Shown piece by piece: positions 49,740-61,856 of a DNA stretch of 64,000 bases. The notes under the pieces were generated by a model, which searched no databases, had not been told where the DNA came from, and saw only the letters and a program-made list of their open reading frames with translations. This DNA comes from Parus major (lineage: Eukaryota > Chordata > Aves > Passeriformes > Paridae), in NCBI RefSeq assembly GCF_001522545.3, contig NC_031779.1, forward strand, positions 2,130,464 to 2,194,463. Reading direction: 5' to 3'. A program made the position numbers and the translations under genes. How positions within the stretch are numbered: the first letter of the stretch is position 1; every line of letters starts with the position of its first letter.

Positions 49740-49880
49740 CAGTATGCAAATCTATCCACTTTCATAAACTGCTTAATTAGGCGAATGTTAATGAGACGTT
49801 AATTACTGTTGTGCCGGCGAATCCCACGGAACGGAGATTATGTTTCTCTTCAAACATCCAGTCTTAATTATAACTTGCGC
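49740..49880. promoter_or_regulatory. Homeodomain/POU-site-rich block
   Basis: An octamer ATGCAAAT (49744-49751) is followed by CTTAATTAGG (49772), GTTAATTACT (49798-49807), CTTAATTATA (49863) and CTTAATTCC (49880). Between them are kept CpGs (ggcgaat, gacgtt, gccggcga, cacgga, aacgga) in otherwise AT-rich DNA. This mix of octamer, repeated TAATTA cores and preserved CpG is typical of deeply conserved vertebrate enhancers. No alignment was available, so conservation is inferred. Confidence 0.4.
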
Positions 49881-50513
49881 TTAATTCCACTGTCTTGCTT
49901 GGGACGGAGCTGGGTAGGGAGGATGAGTGCCAGCTCCCATGGCTGCCCGCCTGCAGAGCATCTCCCATCCTTGCCTATGTCCTGGTGGTGGCTCTGGGAG
50001 ATTGGGATGGAGCCATGGGGGCAGCAAGGGTGGTTTGGGGACAGTGGCTGTGAATCCTTCATTTGCAGCCATCTCCTTGTGCTTGGGTCCAGCCTGGCAG
50101 CAAACCCTCCAGTTGCCTGCTGTGAGCAGGCCAGGGTGGAAAGTCTCCTGTCACGTGTGAAAGCTCCCATGCTTTCCCTTTGTGAGCATGAGAAGCCTTT
50201 CTGAAGTGTTGGTGCACTTCAGGGATGCCACATGGCTCTGCTCTGGAGGTGCCTGCCCCTGACTGCTCAGACCGGGGTAGGGAACGTGAGCATCCAGCAT
50301 GTGTCTTGTCTGCTCCTTCCTCACTTTCTGTTTCTACCTGCCTTGGTCTTCCCAGTAGGACTGCAAATGCATTCTAGTTCCTGTATGGGTTTTTATGGCA
50401 AATTGCCAGAGGTCTTTCTTCCAGAGTCCCTGGCACGCATTAATATTATCAAAGTATGGCTTCCACTTGGAGATCAGCAAGAGATCACAGCAGCGATGAG
50501 CTGTGTTTTTAAA

Positions 50514-50544
50514 AACTGGTTTTTAATCCTTCTAATCAGCCCCA
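50514..50544 (+). repeat. 31-bp exact repeat, copy 1
   Basis: This 31-base sequence (aactggtttttaatccttct and on, to cagcccca) occurs again, identical and in the same orientation, at 53863-53893. The flanks differ. Its right end coincides with the start of the hairpin at 50543. Confidence 0.9.
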
Positions 50545-50574
50545 AATTGGAAATGGCATCCCATTTCCAATTTG
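50543..50574. repeat. Perfect hairpin, 14-bp arms
   Basis: The arms CAAATTGGAAATGG and CCATTTCCAATTTG are exact reverse complements around a 4-base loop (catc). It lies between the 31-bp repeat and the ATT microsatellite. It could form a cruciform, or be a remnant of a small palindromic element. No known family was recognised. Confidence 0.92.
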
Positions 50575-50586
50575 ATCACCTATTAC

Positions 50587-50644
<58 letters not shown>
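50587..50644 (+). repeat. (ATT)n microsatellite
   Basis: About 19 units of ATT/TAT, nearly perfect, beginning 12 bp after the hairpin. Long uninterrupted arrays like this are usually polymorphic in length. The poly-leucine frame across it is an artefact. Confidence 0.97.
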
Positions 50645-50645
<1 letters not shown>

Positions 50646-53600
50646 TTTACATGGCTTTTATTAAAGTTCAGGATAATATAACACCTTCAAATGAGGTATT
50701 AGTGAGCCATGGAATCTGCATCCTCAGAGGTTTTTGGCTGGTTTTCCTCTCTGGTTTGCTGGAACCTCTGGGCTAGCCACAGGGTTCTCTGGCTTGTTCA
50801 TTGCTGCTAGCTGGGTGGCAGAGAGGACAGCATCTTAAGGCTGAAATCCGAGGTTTGGGCTCCATCAGAGCTTTTTTGGTAGCCCTGAGGAAGATTTCTT
50901 CCAGTGGCCAGGCTCTTTATCCCCAGGGAGGTGTTTGCCTTGCCACTGCTGGTGGTGGGAGAGCCCATGGGCTGCCTGCTCCACTCCTCCTGGCATGAGC
51001 CTCACAGGATTTTAATCACACACACAGTGGCATCTGCATGCACAGAGCTTGTTGCCAGAATCCTGCAGCAGAGAGCAGTGCCAGTCCTCATCCCAGGCCC
51101 TCTCTGATGGCCCACGGTGTCCTCGGAAGCTGCTCCGGGCTCGGAGTCACTTTGGATTTCCTCTGCAGAAAGCGTGTTGTCCCCCAAGCGATGATTCTCC
51201 GCATTGGGTGTTTTCAGTTACAAAGGGTGTCAGTTTAGGTTTCATTTCCTATGTTTTTTTCCTCTTTTTCTTTTCTTCCCTCTGTTCTGACTGTGCTGTT
51301 TGATTTCCAGACAGGTTTGATATTTCCTCTCCCCGCAAGTCAGCAAGCCCTGGGGATTTTTGTGGGCGGCTCCTTTGATGGCAGGCAGTGTCCCTGTGAG
51401 AGGGCTGGGCTGGAGGACCAGGAGCTGACAGGACAGGGGCTGCACCCATGGCAGCACCCATGGGGATGGCACCATCGGGGCTCTGACCAGCTCTGCGTGC
51501 CTCCTCCAAAATCATCTGAACATGAATTTTTTAATCTCCTAAAAAGCTTTTCTACCAGAAGAAATGTGTCCAGCAGCCAGGGAGTTTTGCCTTTTTTCTT
51601 CTCCTCTGCATTCTGCATCTCTCAGTGTTGAAGCCTCTGTTAATTAATTAAGAATTAATTAATGGCAATTTCTTTAATTTTTAAAAATGGCTGGATCTAG
51701 CCACGTCCCCACTTTGTAGAACTGCCTGCTGTTCCCTCCTCCCCTCTTGCAAATCTCGAACAAACAGAGCCCTGCTGCACAATCAACAGCTGCGTGGGAG
51801 GCAGAGCCAGCACTCTGCATACAATTCCAACCAAATACAGCATGTTTGGGAAACATGGGGACACCAAAGCCAACTCGAGCAGGACCAAGAGAGGTCACTG
51901 CCTGGGTTGAGCCTCCACTGCTAAGAAGCCCCCGTGTGTTGGTGGTTCCTGTGCTGCTTTTCAGAGCCCAGAAAATTCCACAAGCAGGACCAGGTGCTCC
52001 AGTGCAGCCCCCCAGGGTGCCAGCTTGGGTGGGTACCCAAGGGGAACATCACAGGCAGACAAGCAGGCAGGAGAGGAGAAGCTTTCACTCAGTGTTCTGC
52101 CTGCAGTTGCTTGTTGCTTCCAATTGCTGAGCCCAGCACCTGCTGGCTTTAAAATAAAATAAAATAAAATAAAAGGAGGACAGGGGAGAAAGGAGGATTT
52201 GGTGAAACATCTAAATTAGCCTTATTGTGCTGGAGCTGAACTGGGCGAGGGGTAAATCCATTCCTACAGCACAGTGTGTCTGTACTGAGTAAAGTGTTGA
52301 GGGATAAATGACTGTTTTTCATAGATTATCATGGCCTGACAGCCATGAGGCAGACAGAGGCAGTGCAAAAGTGATAAATGAGAAAGTCTGAGTAAATAAA
52401 GTGTAGTTATCTCTCATTAGGAGGAAAGGAGTTCCTTTTACCACCAGTCCTTGGGCTTGTGCAGTTGGGATCACCCCTGCCCTTCATTTTGCTTTTTTTG
52501 AAATGCCTGATAACTTTTTTCTTATTTACCTTTGCTTGCCAGGTTGATGGTAAGATGGGTTGTATGCTGGATATGGGGCTCTCTTGCTAGTGCTGGGTGT
52601 GTGCTTGGGGATACTGACAGGGGATAGAAATGCTCCTCTCTCATCCCTGGGGATGTCAAGGCAGGGAGACATGCAAAAGGGGCTGCTCGGGGCTGTGGGA
52701 GCAAATCCCTGCTCCTCCTGGCAAGGGAGGGGGAAGAAGTGTCTCCCTGGCAATCAGCCAGAACCAAGAAAGCAGGTCTTCAGCAGGAACCTGCAATATT
52801 AAATAGTCTTTTAATGAAAAATACATCTGCTGTTGAGCTGCCTCGCAGCCCGAAATGCAGGCGTGCTTTTTGGTTCTGCAATAGTTGCTGCAGGACCTTT
52901 TATTTTACAATATTTGAAACAAAACTGGAATCTATTTTTAATCCTTTCCCTTTCCCCTTTTCAGTGTTCTCTTGTCACTCAGCCATCGTGCTAACCCTGC
53001 AAAAACACAGTAAGGGTTTGGGAGAGGCCAAGGGCCAGGTTACATGGCCAGCTTAGAGCAGGACGACAACCCATCCCTGCATGGACCAGTAACCCTGGAT
53101 GAGGCTGTCCTGGTCAGGGCTGCTTTGCAAAGACAGACAGAGCTTTGCCTGGCTGTCATTTAGTAGCTCTAGCTTTTCAGGGAGGGGGGGATTTTGTTTT
53201 TACTGCCAGATTTGGGGCAGACCAGACAGGATCTCCTCAGCCTAGATTTCAGATTGTCTTGTGGCAATCCTGCCCAGAGGCAGAGGTAAAGGCTGGGTCA
53301 CAACAGTTTGCTCTTTGCTAATGCTTTTCATGCTGGGATTTCTTAGCAATTCCCAAAAAACCAGCCATTGCAAAGCCCATTCTGCCAGCGAGGAGCAGAA
53401 GGGGCTGGGGAGATGGGCTGAGGTCCTGTGCAGGTATTTGCTGCCAAATACCTGCTGATGGTACATCTTAACATCCTTGGCGGTGGCGTTTGTGTGTTTG
53501 GGCTGTGTCTGGCCCTGCCAGTGCCATGGACAACCCCTGGGAGCTGCCTTGCCTTTCCTGCCACCCACTGCTTGTGGCCACAGAGGCCCCATTTATCTAG

Positions 53601-53862
53601 AGTAATGAGCGACTTTAGAAAAATAACAATAAAGAAAAGGTATGTGAGAAACATCTGTGAAATAATAACAAGATCCTGGGGATGGAGCTGCTTTCATCTG
53701 AGAGCTCTTTGTGAACTGCAGGTTGTTCCTGTCCCTTGTTAAAGAGGGAGCAGGGCAGCGATGCCCACTCAGATCTTTCTTTCCTCTCAAAATCTCCCAT
53801 GGCATCCCACAGGCTGGTGAGCCTGGGCCTTGCCAGCACAACTCTCCTGCTGCCCACTGCTG
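50645..53862. other. Unique non-coding DNA, no gene seen
   Basis: Holds an ATTA-rich inverted repeat (51640-51662) and an AAAAT microsatellite (52151-52174). No exon, RNA gene or transposon recognised. Confidence 0.5.
52151..52174 (+). repeat. (AAAAT)n microsatellite
   Basis: Nearly five units of AAAAT, the complement-type motif of the ATTTT array at 17434. Pentamers of this kind often grow from the A-rich tails of retrotransposed sequence, but no adjacent element can be recognised. Confidence 0.95.
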
Positions 53863-53893
53863 AACTGGTTTTTAATCCTTCTAATCAGCCCCA
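53863..53893 (+). repeat. 31-bp exact repeat, copy 2
   Basis: Identical to 50514-50544. What follows (catccaagcccag) is unlike copy 1, and there is no hairpin and no ATT array here. Chance identity over 31 bases in 64 kb is effectively excluded. Confidence 0.9.
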
Positions 53894-55905
53894 CATCCAA
53901 GCCCAGTGGTGGTGGGAGGTCTGGGTTCATCCAGGTCTGTTGTGCCTCCCTGCCATCTTAAATCCTGAGTGAGAAATGTGGCAGGGCTGGGAGCTATGCA
54001 GTATAGAAACCCCATGTCTGGCCTAGCTTTGTAAGGCTGAGCTGCCAGGTTTGCAGCCAGTCTCCTCCCAGCCAGGGTAGATGCTGCTTTATGCTCATTC
54101 CAGGTCTGGTCCAGACCCTTGGGGAACACCCAAGCAGTGCAAGTGCTGGCAGGCACTCTGTGCCTTTCTAGCTAGCTGGAAAATGTCCATCAATAAACTT
54201 TATTTCCTGGGAAGAATCTGGTTTGGCCAAGCCAAAACACTTGTGGGACTCTGTGTTGAAACCTGTGGAGGCTTTTGATGCTCCCATATTGGTGCAGAGG
54301 AGTGTGGACTCTCAGGGCTGGACTAAAGAGAGCTGCCCCCATGAACAGCCCTGTGAGCGGCCCCAGAACAGAGTAAAATAAAGAGGGACCCCACTGGAAG
54401 GTGCTGGGGAGCAGGAAGGAGGGCGGGGGGCTCAGGATTCCACATGGAAAACCCAGTGCCAGCCATACCTTGGGCAGAGCTGTTGTTTTCACATGAAGCC
54501 CACATTGCTCTGCCCTGCTCCAGTGTGTGCCTGGCTGTTAATGTGTGGTTATTTGCACATGGCTTGTGAGGGCTTTCATTGTGGTCCCTGGTTGGACTTT
54601 TCCTATAATAAAATAATTTGCTGCTCTGGAAAGAGGCACTTCTGTGAGTGAGGATTAAGGTGTATTTCAGTGTTTGCCTCTTGGTCTGTGGCATGCAGGG
54701 ATGTGTGGGTAAAAGGTGCTGTCTGATTTTGAAGCTCAGTAGTTGAAATGCCTCATGTTGAGCTCAGGAGAGGAAGGATTTCTGCAGATTGTTGGAGGTA
54801 AAAGGTGGGGTTGTGGAGGAGGAACTGTGTCAGGCCCTGGTTACATCCACAGGGTGAGCTGGGGGTCTTGTGGGCTTGTCACCTTAGAAGTGAAAGGAGA
54901 GGTGCTCTTCTGAGCCTCCAAGAGCATGTTTGGACATCAGTGAAACACCTGTAATGTGATTCCAGGTGTGGATACACACATTTACATGGTGGTACTTGAG
55001 AGCAGGATGTGGCCCAGGGCCTCCAGTGGGGATGAGGAGACCTGAAGCAGAGTGCTTTCCAGCTAATGAAGGCACCCTAGAAGATGATTAGCTTTGCAAG
55101 CAGCATTCCTGTGTGCTGGAAACAGGGGTGTTGTAAAGTTCACACTAAACCCTTGGAGATCTCTGGAGCAGGAGTGGTCTGCATGTCACAGCTATTATTG
55201 GGAAGGGTGGCTTCACTGCCTATCATCTGGCTTTGCTGACTTAGCTCTGTGGACCACTGCCAAACACAAAGCATCTTCTCCTTGGCCGGGGCCAACCCAC
55301 CTACTTGGAGTGGGTGATGATTTGTTCCTCAACTCAGCTGGAAAAAATTAGTGTCCTTGTAGGAGGGTGGGAAGAGAGAGCATTGCAGGGTGGCATCTCC
55401 TGAGGAAAGAAGTGGATTGCTGGGTTTGGGAATTGAGCTGGAGCAATGGTCAGTGTCCCACTGCCATCTCAAGGTGGTCCTGTTGGGCTCCTGCAGACTG
55501 TTGGGCTGGGGCAGCACGGCCTGTTGGGTTTGGTCAACTCATTCCCTCCAAGGGAGGAATGCTGCACACAACAGCAGAGCCCCCCATCTTCACTCCTGCG
55601 GGTTGTGGGGGTGCTCTTGCTTGGCCTGAAGCTATCCAGAGCAGCCAGGCTCTCCTCAGTGTGCTGCTACTTCCCCCAGGCTCAGCCCAACTTGGCTCTC
55701 CTGGTGCTGGTGTGACATAGAATGAGGCGTAGTTCCCTTCTTGGCTTCTGATGCTGTCAAGGCGAGAAGTGCTTGTCATGCTCCTGATTGGGATGGGAAG
55801 CATCCTTTGGACTTGGCACTGTATCTGTGCATCCCTGCAGAGCTGTGCTGCTCATGGGGTGGCTCCCCAGGGCTCCAACAGCAGCCGTGCTGGCTGCCAG
55901 CCTTC

Positions 55906-55926
55906 CTGCTGCTGCTGCTGCTGCTG
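55906..55926 (+). repeat. (CTG)n tract
   Basis: Seven uninterrupted CTG units. The poly-leucine frame here resembles a signal peptide but has no supporting gene structure. Confidence 0.93.
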
Positions 55927-58900
55927 ATCCAGCTGCAGATTCCCCTTGGTGCCACTAACATAAATCCCCGAGTCCCTTCTGTGTCAGACACAGACATGCA
56001 GTGGTTGCTTTGCAGTGAATTAGGTTTTAGAGGCTTTTTAAAGAAAAAAAGCTGGAAAGCTTGCCTTTGGCCCCAGAACTGCTGCCCAAAGAACAGGAGC
56101 AGGAAGAAGGGGGAAGGTGTGCATGGAGAGAAGAGATACCAAATGGAGGCAAGGGGTGTGGGAGGGAAAGACTGCCCTGGCTGCCTCCTGTAGCAGTGAG
56201 CATCCCTTCCCCTGTGCTGGCAGCCCCACAACTGCCAAGGCTGAGAGGAGATTTGCATTAGGGGTGTGATGCTGCTGCCCCAATACCTCTCCATGGCAGG
56301 AAAACTGTGGAGCAACTGGAGTTCTGATTCCCTGGGGACCTGTGAAAGCAGTATCACTCCAGGTCAAGGATTAAATCCATTACAGAGAAGCACTTGGGGG
56401 AAAAGCTTTGGATACGATGCACATGGATGCTGATGCATTAAAACCACTTCCCGTGGAGATCTTCCACAAGGCAGGTGGGGAGAGGGGTCGGGCACAAAAC
56501 TGTCCCCAGAACTGCTCCAGCACTAATGGCTTCCCCAGCAGGTCAGGGGCATCCTGGTCATTAGCCTGGTGCTGACAGGAGAAAAAACCCTCCAGTCCTC
56601 AGCCTGCAGCCCCTCTGAGGCCAGAGGTGGCTGAGACCCTCCCTGTCACCGTGCCCCTGGGTCCTGTGGGGCCAAGCTGCTGCTCCACCGGCAGCTTAGC
56701 AAACCTGAGGAGGTTTTTCCAGCTATTTCTGTTCCAGCCACAAGTGTCACACAAGTCAAAAACAAATCCATTTAGAGTGATCCCAGACAGCTCTGACCAC
56801 AGATGGTATCTGGGTCCCTGGAAGGTCGTGTTCCTTTGCTGTGCTCTGACGCCCAGCTGGGACGGCTGCCTGCACATGAGGTACAGGCAGGTGCAGGCAG
56901 GTGTGCCATGCCACTTCCTTCCTAGGTGTTGCCTAACAACTGAGAGGATGCAGAGAGCCTTAGAAAACTTGCCACATTATCAGCCCTTTTCCAGAATGGG
57001 TTCTGGAGTTGAAGCAATCAGCCATTCTGATTTGCTTTGAAAAACATATATTTTCAGTCTTCATGTATTTTTCCCTTCTCTTCCCTTCCATCTTGCATCC
57101 CCACACACTTCCTTTCATTCCCGTCCTTCCTCCTCCTTTTCATGAGCTATTTTCAAATGCCAGGAAGGGCGAGATCTGAGGGGAGGAGGAGTAACTGAAA
57201 GAAAAAAAAAAAAAAGGGTGGTAAAATTATTTCACACATTTATGGAAAAAAAAAAGAAAAAGAAAGTGTGGGTGTGGGGAAAGAGAACAGCTCCAGTTCC
57301 CTGAAGACAAAAAGCAACTTCATTCATTTCCCCATGTAGTTTTATCAGGTAGGAAGGTTTGGTTACATTTCTGCAGCCCTGCAGTTCCCAGAGAGGGTCC
57401 AAGTTGTCCCTCGTGCTGTGTTGACCTGACCTGGCACAGGATTGGTACTGGGGTTTTGGTACTGGGAAACTGGGGTAGGAGGATGCCAAATGAGGAGAAA
57501 AGGGAGGATGAGCTTCTGGAAAGTGTGGCTTTGATAAAGCCAAACCTGGCCCTGGGAAGAGTAGGGGAGATGTTGCAAATATCACCAGCTTCACAGGAAG
57601 CATTTTTTCACACAAGCACAGTGTGTTGGATGATTTCCTGTGTTTAATAAATAGGGTTAAACCCAGCAACAACAGCTTTTGCTGGGAATTAGGAGTTTGG
57701 GTTGTGATAAACTTTTTAGATGGCAAAATCTCCTTATGCTCAATTGGTTTTTTGTCTCACTGGTAAAACTAGAAATAACTATTTTGGCTTGTCCAACCAT
57801 TCTCAAAACGTGATTTGTTTGTCTTAGTGGCCCTCTGACTCACAGCCACTAGAAAAAGGGGAAATAACCCAAATCCTCAAGGAAGCTTTTCTGAGCAGTT
57901 CACTGCTGAGGTGCTAGAGGACTGATGCTCTGGCTGTCCCACGTGGAACTTCTGTCCCCTTCATACCATGGAGCTTTGGAGAAGGCCCTGGACAGGAGGA
58001 ATTTGGGAGATCCAGCAGCAGGCATTAGGCTGCCCATCTCCCTGTGGCTGAGCCTGGTGATCTTGGAGCAGGCTGGCATTTCACACCTTGGTGAGGGTGA
58101 CATTTTCTTTGCAGTTGTTCCATGTTCGGAAGATGGCATTTCACCCCAAGAGGAAGCTGGTATTTATAAGGCAGGGCACTGGCATTTCATTCATTGTTAC
58201 CATCCAGTGATTCAGACAAGGTCTCTTAGCTGGAAAGGTCAGCTGGGTCTCTGCTGTTCTTTGCTGCTTTTCTTTCTTCTTCCTATTTTTTTCCCCTAAG
58301 GGAAAGAGGGAAAAACAAAGCCAAGTCACATGCCAGAACTGCTGACTGCCATTTTTCTTGCCTTGAAAATTAAGGTGTGCTCAGCTACATAAAGGCTAGG
58401 ATTTTCCAAAGTCCATCTCACAAAGGTGCAAAGGTGCAAAGGTCCTTATTTTGCTTTGAGTTTCAAAGGTGCAACCCAGAGCCTGGTGCTGGGGCGATAT
58501 GGGTAGGTGGCAGCAGCGTTTGCCCCAGTGCTGTGTCAATGGTCACCATCGCCCCAGTTGTCCTGCATCATCCTCTTTCTTGGAGTTAAAGCCCATGGGA
58601 ACCTAAAATTCCATCTTTTCTGGCCAAACACCAAGTTTTGTCCCTAGGATTGAGGAGTGGGATGGGAAAATCAAGTGGAAGTCCCTGCTGTGACTATGAG
58701 GTTCTTGCTGGACTGGGGCAATCTAGACACTGCCAGGGCCTGGAAAACATAAATAAAATCAATAAGAAGCTGTTAAATTGTGCCTGAACCTCTCAAGGAA
58801 CAGTGTGGGGAATGCTGGCTGCAGAGATGTATCTGCTGCCACTCCGCGGGCTGTGGCACATTCATTAAGCATCTTTAAGATGGATACACCCCCCAGTTCA

Positions 58901-61776
58901 CCTCCTGCAAAAGCCTGGGAATTTATTTCCTCCTGAACCGTGCCATCAATCACTGGTGACAGCGCCGCCTCGGCACCGCGTGGCTCAGCCACGGAACAGC
59001 CGGAGAGGCATGGTGCTGGCTGCCCTGCCACCCTGGAGGGGGCTGCCTCAGACCCCACGCCCTGCCTGTGAGGACAGGGATTCTATTCTATTCCATTTCA
59101 CTGGGGGAAAGGCTGTCTCACACCACAAACGCATTTGTGCACCTTTTCTGTGCTCTTCAGGAACCCACTACCTTGTGTCGGCCTGCGGCCTGTCCCTGCT
59201 TCTCTTGGCCATCCAGGACTGCCTGCATCCATCTCTAATCCCCACGGGCCAATGGTTTAGACAGGAGTTGATGGTCTCAACTCTTCTCTCCCCTCTGTGC
59301 ATCTCCCTGTCACCCTGGCCCCTTCCTTGGCTAAGAAGGCTTAGCTCCCAGCTTGGCATTCAGTGCTTGCTGGGTGGATGCTGGGAGCTTGCAGGGCCCT
59401 GCACTGTGCATAAATGTGAGAGCCTGAAATCTGGGCAAAAAAATTTTGCCGTGCCTGACTTGATGCTTGTAGCTTTTATCGGAGCAGCCAGCCAGGAGCA
59501 GGACAAATCCAGCGATCCGGGGCAGTCTGAGGGATGCCGACTGATGTCTGAGCTGCTTTGCTTCCCCTCCCTTCTCTGTCTGCTCTGTTAGTGATGCTCT
59601 GGACTGGAAAGATGTGACAGGTCCACTTAGCAGGAGGGAAGAGCATCTGGAGGGGGCTGAGTGACCCTCCTGCCCTGCACCCAGCACCCTCTGTCCAGCC
59701 CTGCCCAGACCCTGTGGCCGCCCCTTTCCTTCCTGGTGCTGACATTTCACCCTTCAGTGCTTTCAGCTGTCAGCCAAGCTGCACATTACTTCAATTTATG
59801 CAGAGGCCTCAATTCTACTTCTTCCTGCAATTTCTTCTGATGCTTTTAATTTTTTTCCCCCATATCAGCTGGGAACCTACAGATTATCCCATAAGAGCAG
59901 AATAAAGACTTGTCAACCTTTCTTACGTGCTCCTTGAGATGAAAATAACTTCCTGAACCCCTTACACTGCTTTATTTTCTGCCACTTCTGCTACTCTGAG
60001 TGTAATTTGACTGACTAAAGGATCTTGAAGTTAAGGTAAAAAAAAGATAAAGTAGACTAATAATAATAATGGTAAAAACTGCGCCTGAGAGGCCGATAAG
60101 GGCCTGGATATTCACACACCGGCATCGCCTGCCAGGGTAGGTGTGAGCCCAGCTTTTGTTCCCCAGCTCCATAAGCCAGTGCTGGGGGTGGGGACAGCCG
60201 GTCTCTGCAAAAATGGGATGTTTTTCAAGAGAAGAAAGGTATTGTGTCCCCTGTGATATGGAAATGAGCGAGGAGGTAAGGGCAGGGAGAGAGGATTTCT
60301 GATGGTAATGAGGTTTTACACTGGCTTTCTTGCCTTGCCTACATCCCTCCCTTTCAACTAGGATGGAGTTTCAAAGGCTGTTGTATTCTTTTCCTTGGAT
60401 TATTTGTCTTTTTTTTTTTTAACCTTTCCTGTTGTGGCTTTTAAAGATAAAAGATGGGAGCCGCAATGAAGGAGAATTTTCCTTCCCCTTCATTGGAAGA
60501 GCTGGGAGATCCTGCAGGAGTTGTGATTACTGATGGAAGGATGCTATGAGCTCTCCTAGGCAGGTTAGATGGGCTTGGGAATGCATTTCCTCTCCCATCC
60601 TGTCCCACAGCCTCAGCATGGCTGGAGAGGGATGTGACCTGCTGGCTGGAGCAAAGGCTGGTGCCAAATCTGAGACCATGGTGGCTGTGCCATCTCCAAG
60701 CACCGTGTCACAGCTCTGTAGCCCTGCTGGAAACCAGCCCCTCCACAGTTGTATTCCACTTGTAACTCTTGGATTTTGCTTGTAGCACTTCCTTTGGAGA
60801 AACAGCCTCACTTTCCCTTGATGTGGCTGAAGGCTGAGTATTCCTCTTGCTCTTAACTTGGCTGCTGCAATATTCCTTGTGACTGTCCAGCAGCTGGGCC
60901 TTGTTTCAGTTCAAGTTTCCCTAGGTTCCAGCCTCCAGCCATGAACTCTGGTCCAGCATTTATCTGCTGCCTTGAGCAATGGTCTGTTTTCCAAAGCCCT
61001 TCCTCATGTTGGAAGCTGTGCCTCTTGATGGAACTGACTGGACACAAACTTCCTGTGCAAACAGTTTCTGGTGGAATACTAAGGCTTGAATTCAATTTCT
61101 TGTGTAAAATATGGGCTCTTTGCTGAAAAGGTGAATTTTCTCCTTTGCAAAGCCAGCGCTATTAGCCTATGGATGTAGCTCCCAGGGGAACAATGTGGGG
61201 AGCAGACAGCTCGGGTCAAGGGGAATGAGGGGGCACAGAGGGATCTGAAGCTCTTCCTGGGCAGTGGCAGGGTTGCTGTTGGCTCTGTGTTGCCACTGAA
61301 TTCCTGCACAGCCAGCAGTGCAGTGAGAGCCTTGGCAGCGAGGCCAGCCAGGCTGAGCTCCACTGTCAGTGCTTTTCATCTGTTGTTGATCCGAGGAACT
61401 TCACTGGACCTCCCAGGAGAGCTGCCTGCCCCTTCTGTCTCTCCTGCCCTGCAGTGAAGGACCACTGAAACGTGGCTGCTTGCAGAAAGTGCTGATTCAA
61501 ACCAGCTCTGCCAGGCTACTGTGGGTCAGGGGGGCTCCCAGGACAAATCCACTCTGGGCAGGAGCTAAAAGCAAAGATGCCTCATGGTGAGCTGTGCTGG
61601 TGTTAATTCTGGAGCTCCCTTTCTATCCAAAGCCCTTGAGCTCTGCTGGTGCTGCTCCCCCCCTGCCCAGCAGACATTGCTGCTCAGCTGTTTGGTTTTA
61701 TCCCTTCCTATTTTTACAAGAAGTGACAGTTAATCTATTCAGTATGCACAGGGCTATGTGGGGTGTTTAAACAATC

Positions 61777-61856
61777 ATTTGCATCCACATGTGGTGATGG
61801 CTCTGGGGTATCTCCTGGCAATGTGGGTTGGTGTGGGATATATTATGCTATAAAAG
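61777..61856 (+). promoter_or_regulatory. Octamer, E-box and TATA cluster
   Basis: ATTTGCAT (61777-61784), CACATGTG (61786-61793) and TATAAAAG (61849-61856) occur in this order on the plus strand. This is promoter-like, but the octamer-to-TATA spacing (about 65 bp) is wider than in immunoglobulin-type promoters, and no CpG island or exon follows. It may be a cryptic or LTR-type promoter, or chance. Confidence 0.25.

Larger units (their letters stand above)
44311..50513. other. Unique non-coding DNA with simple repeats
   Basis: No supported gene. It contains a (GAG)n tract at 44808-44831, a T13 run near 45671, a C15 run at 48046-48060 and an enhancer-like block at 49740-49880. 45380-45560 is GC-rich but has few CpGs in island density. 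Open frames such as 45885-46298 on the minus strand show no domain. Confidence 0.5.
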
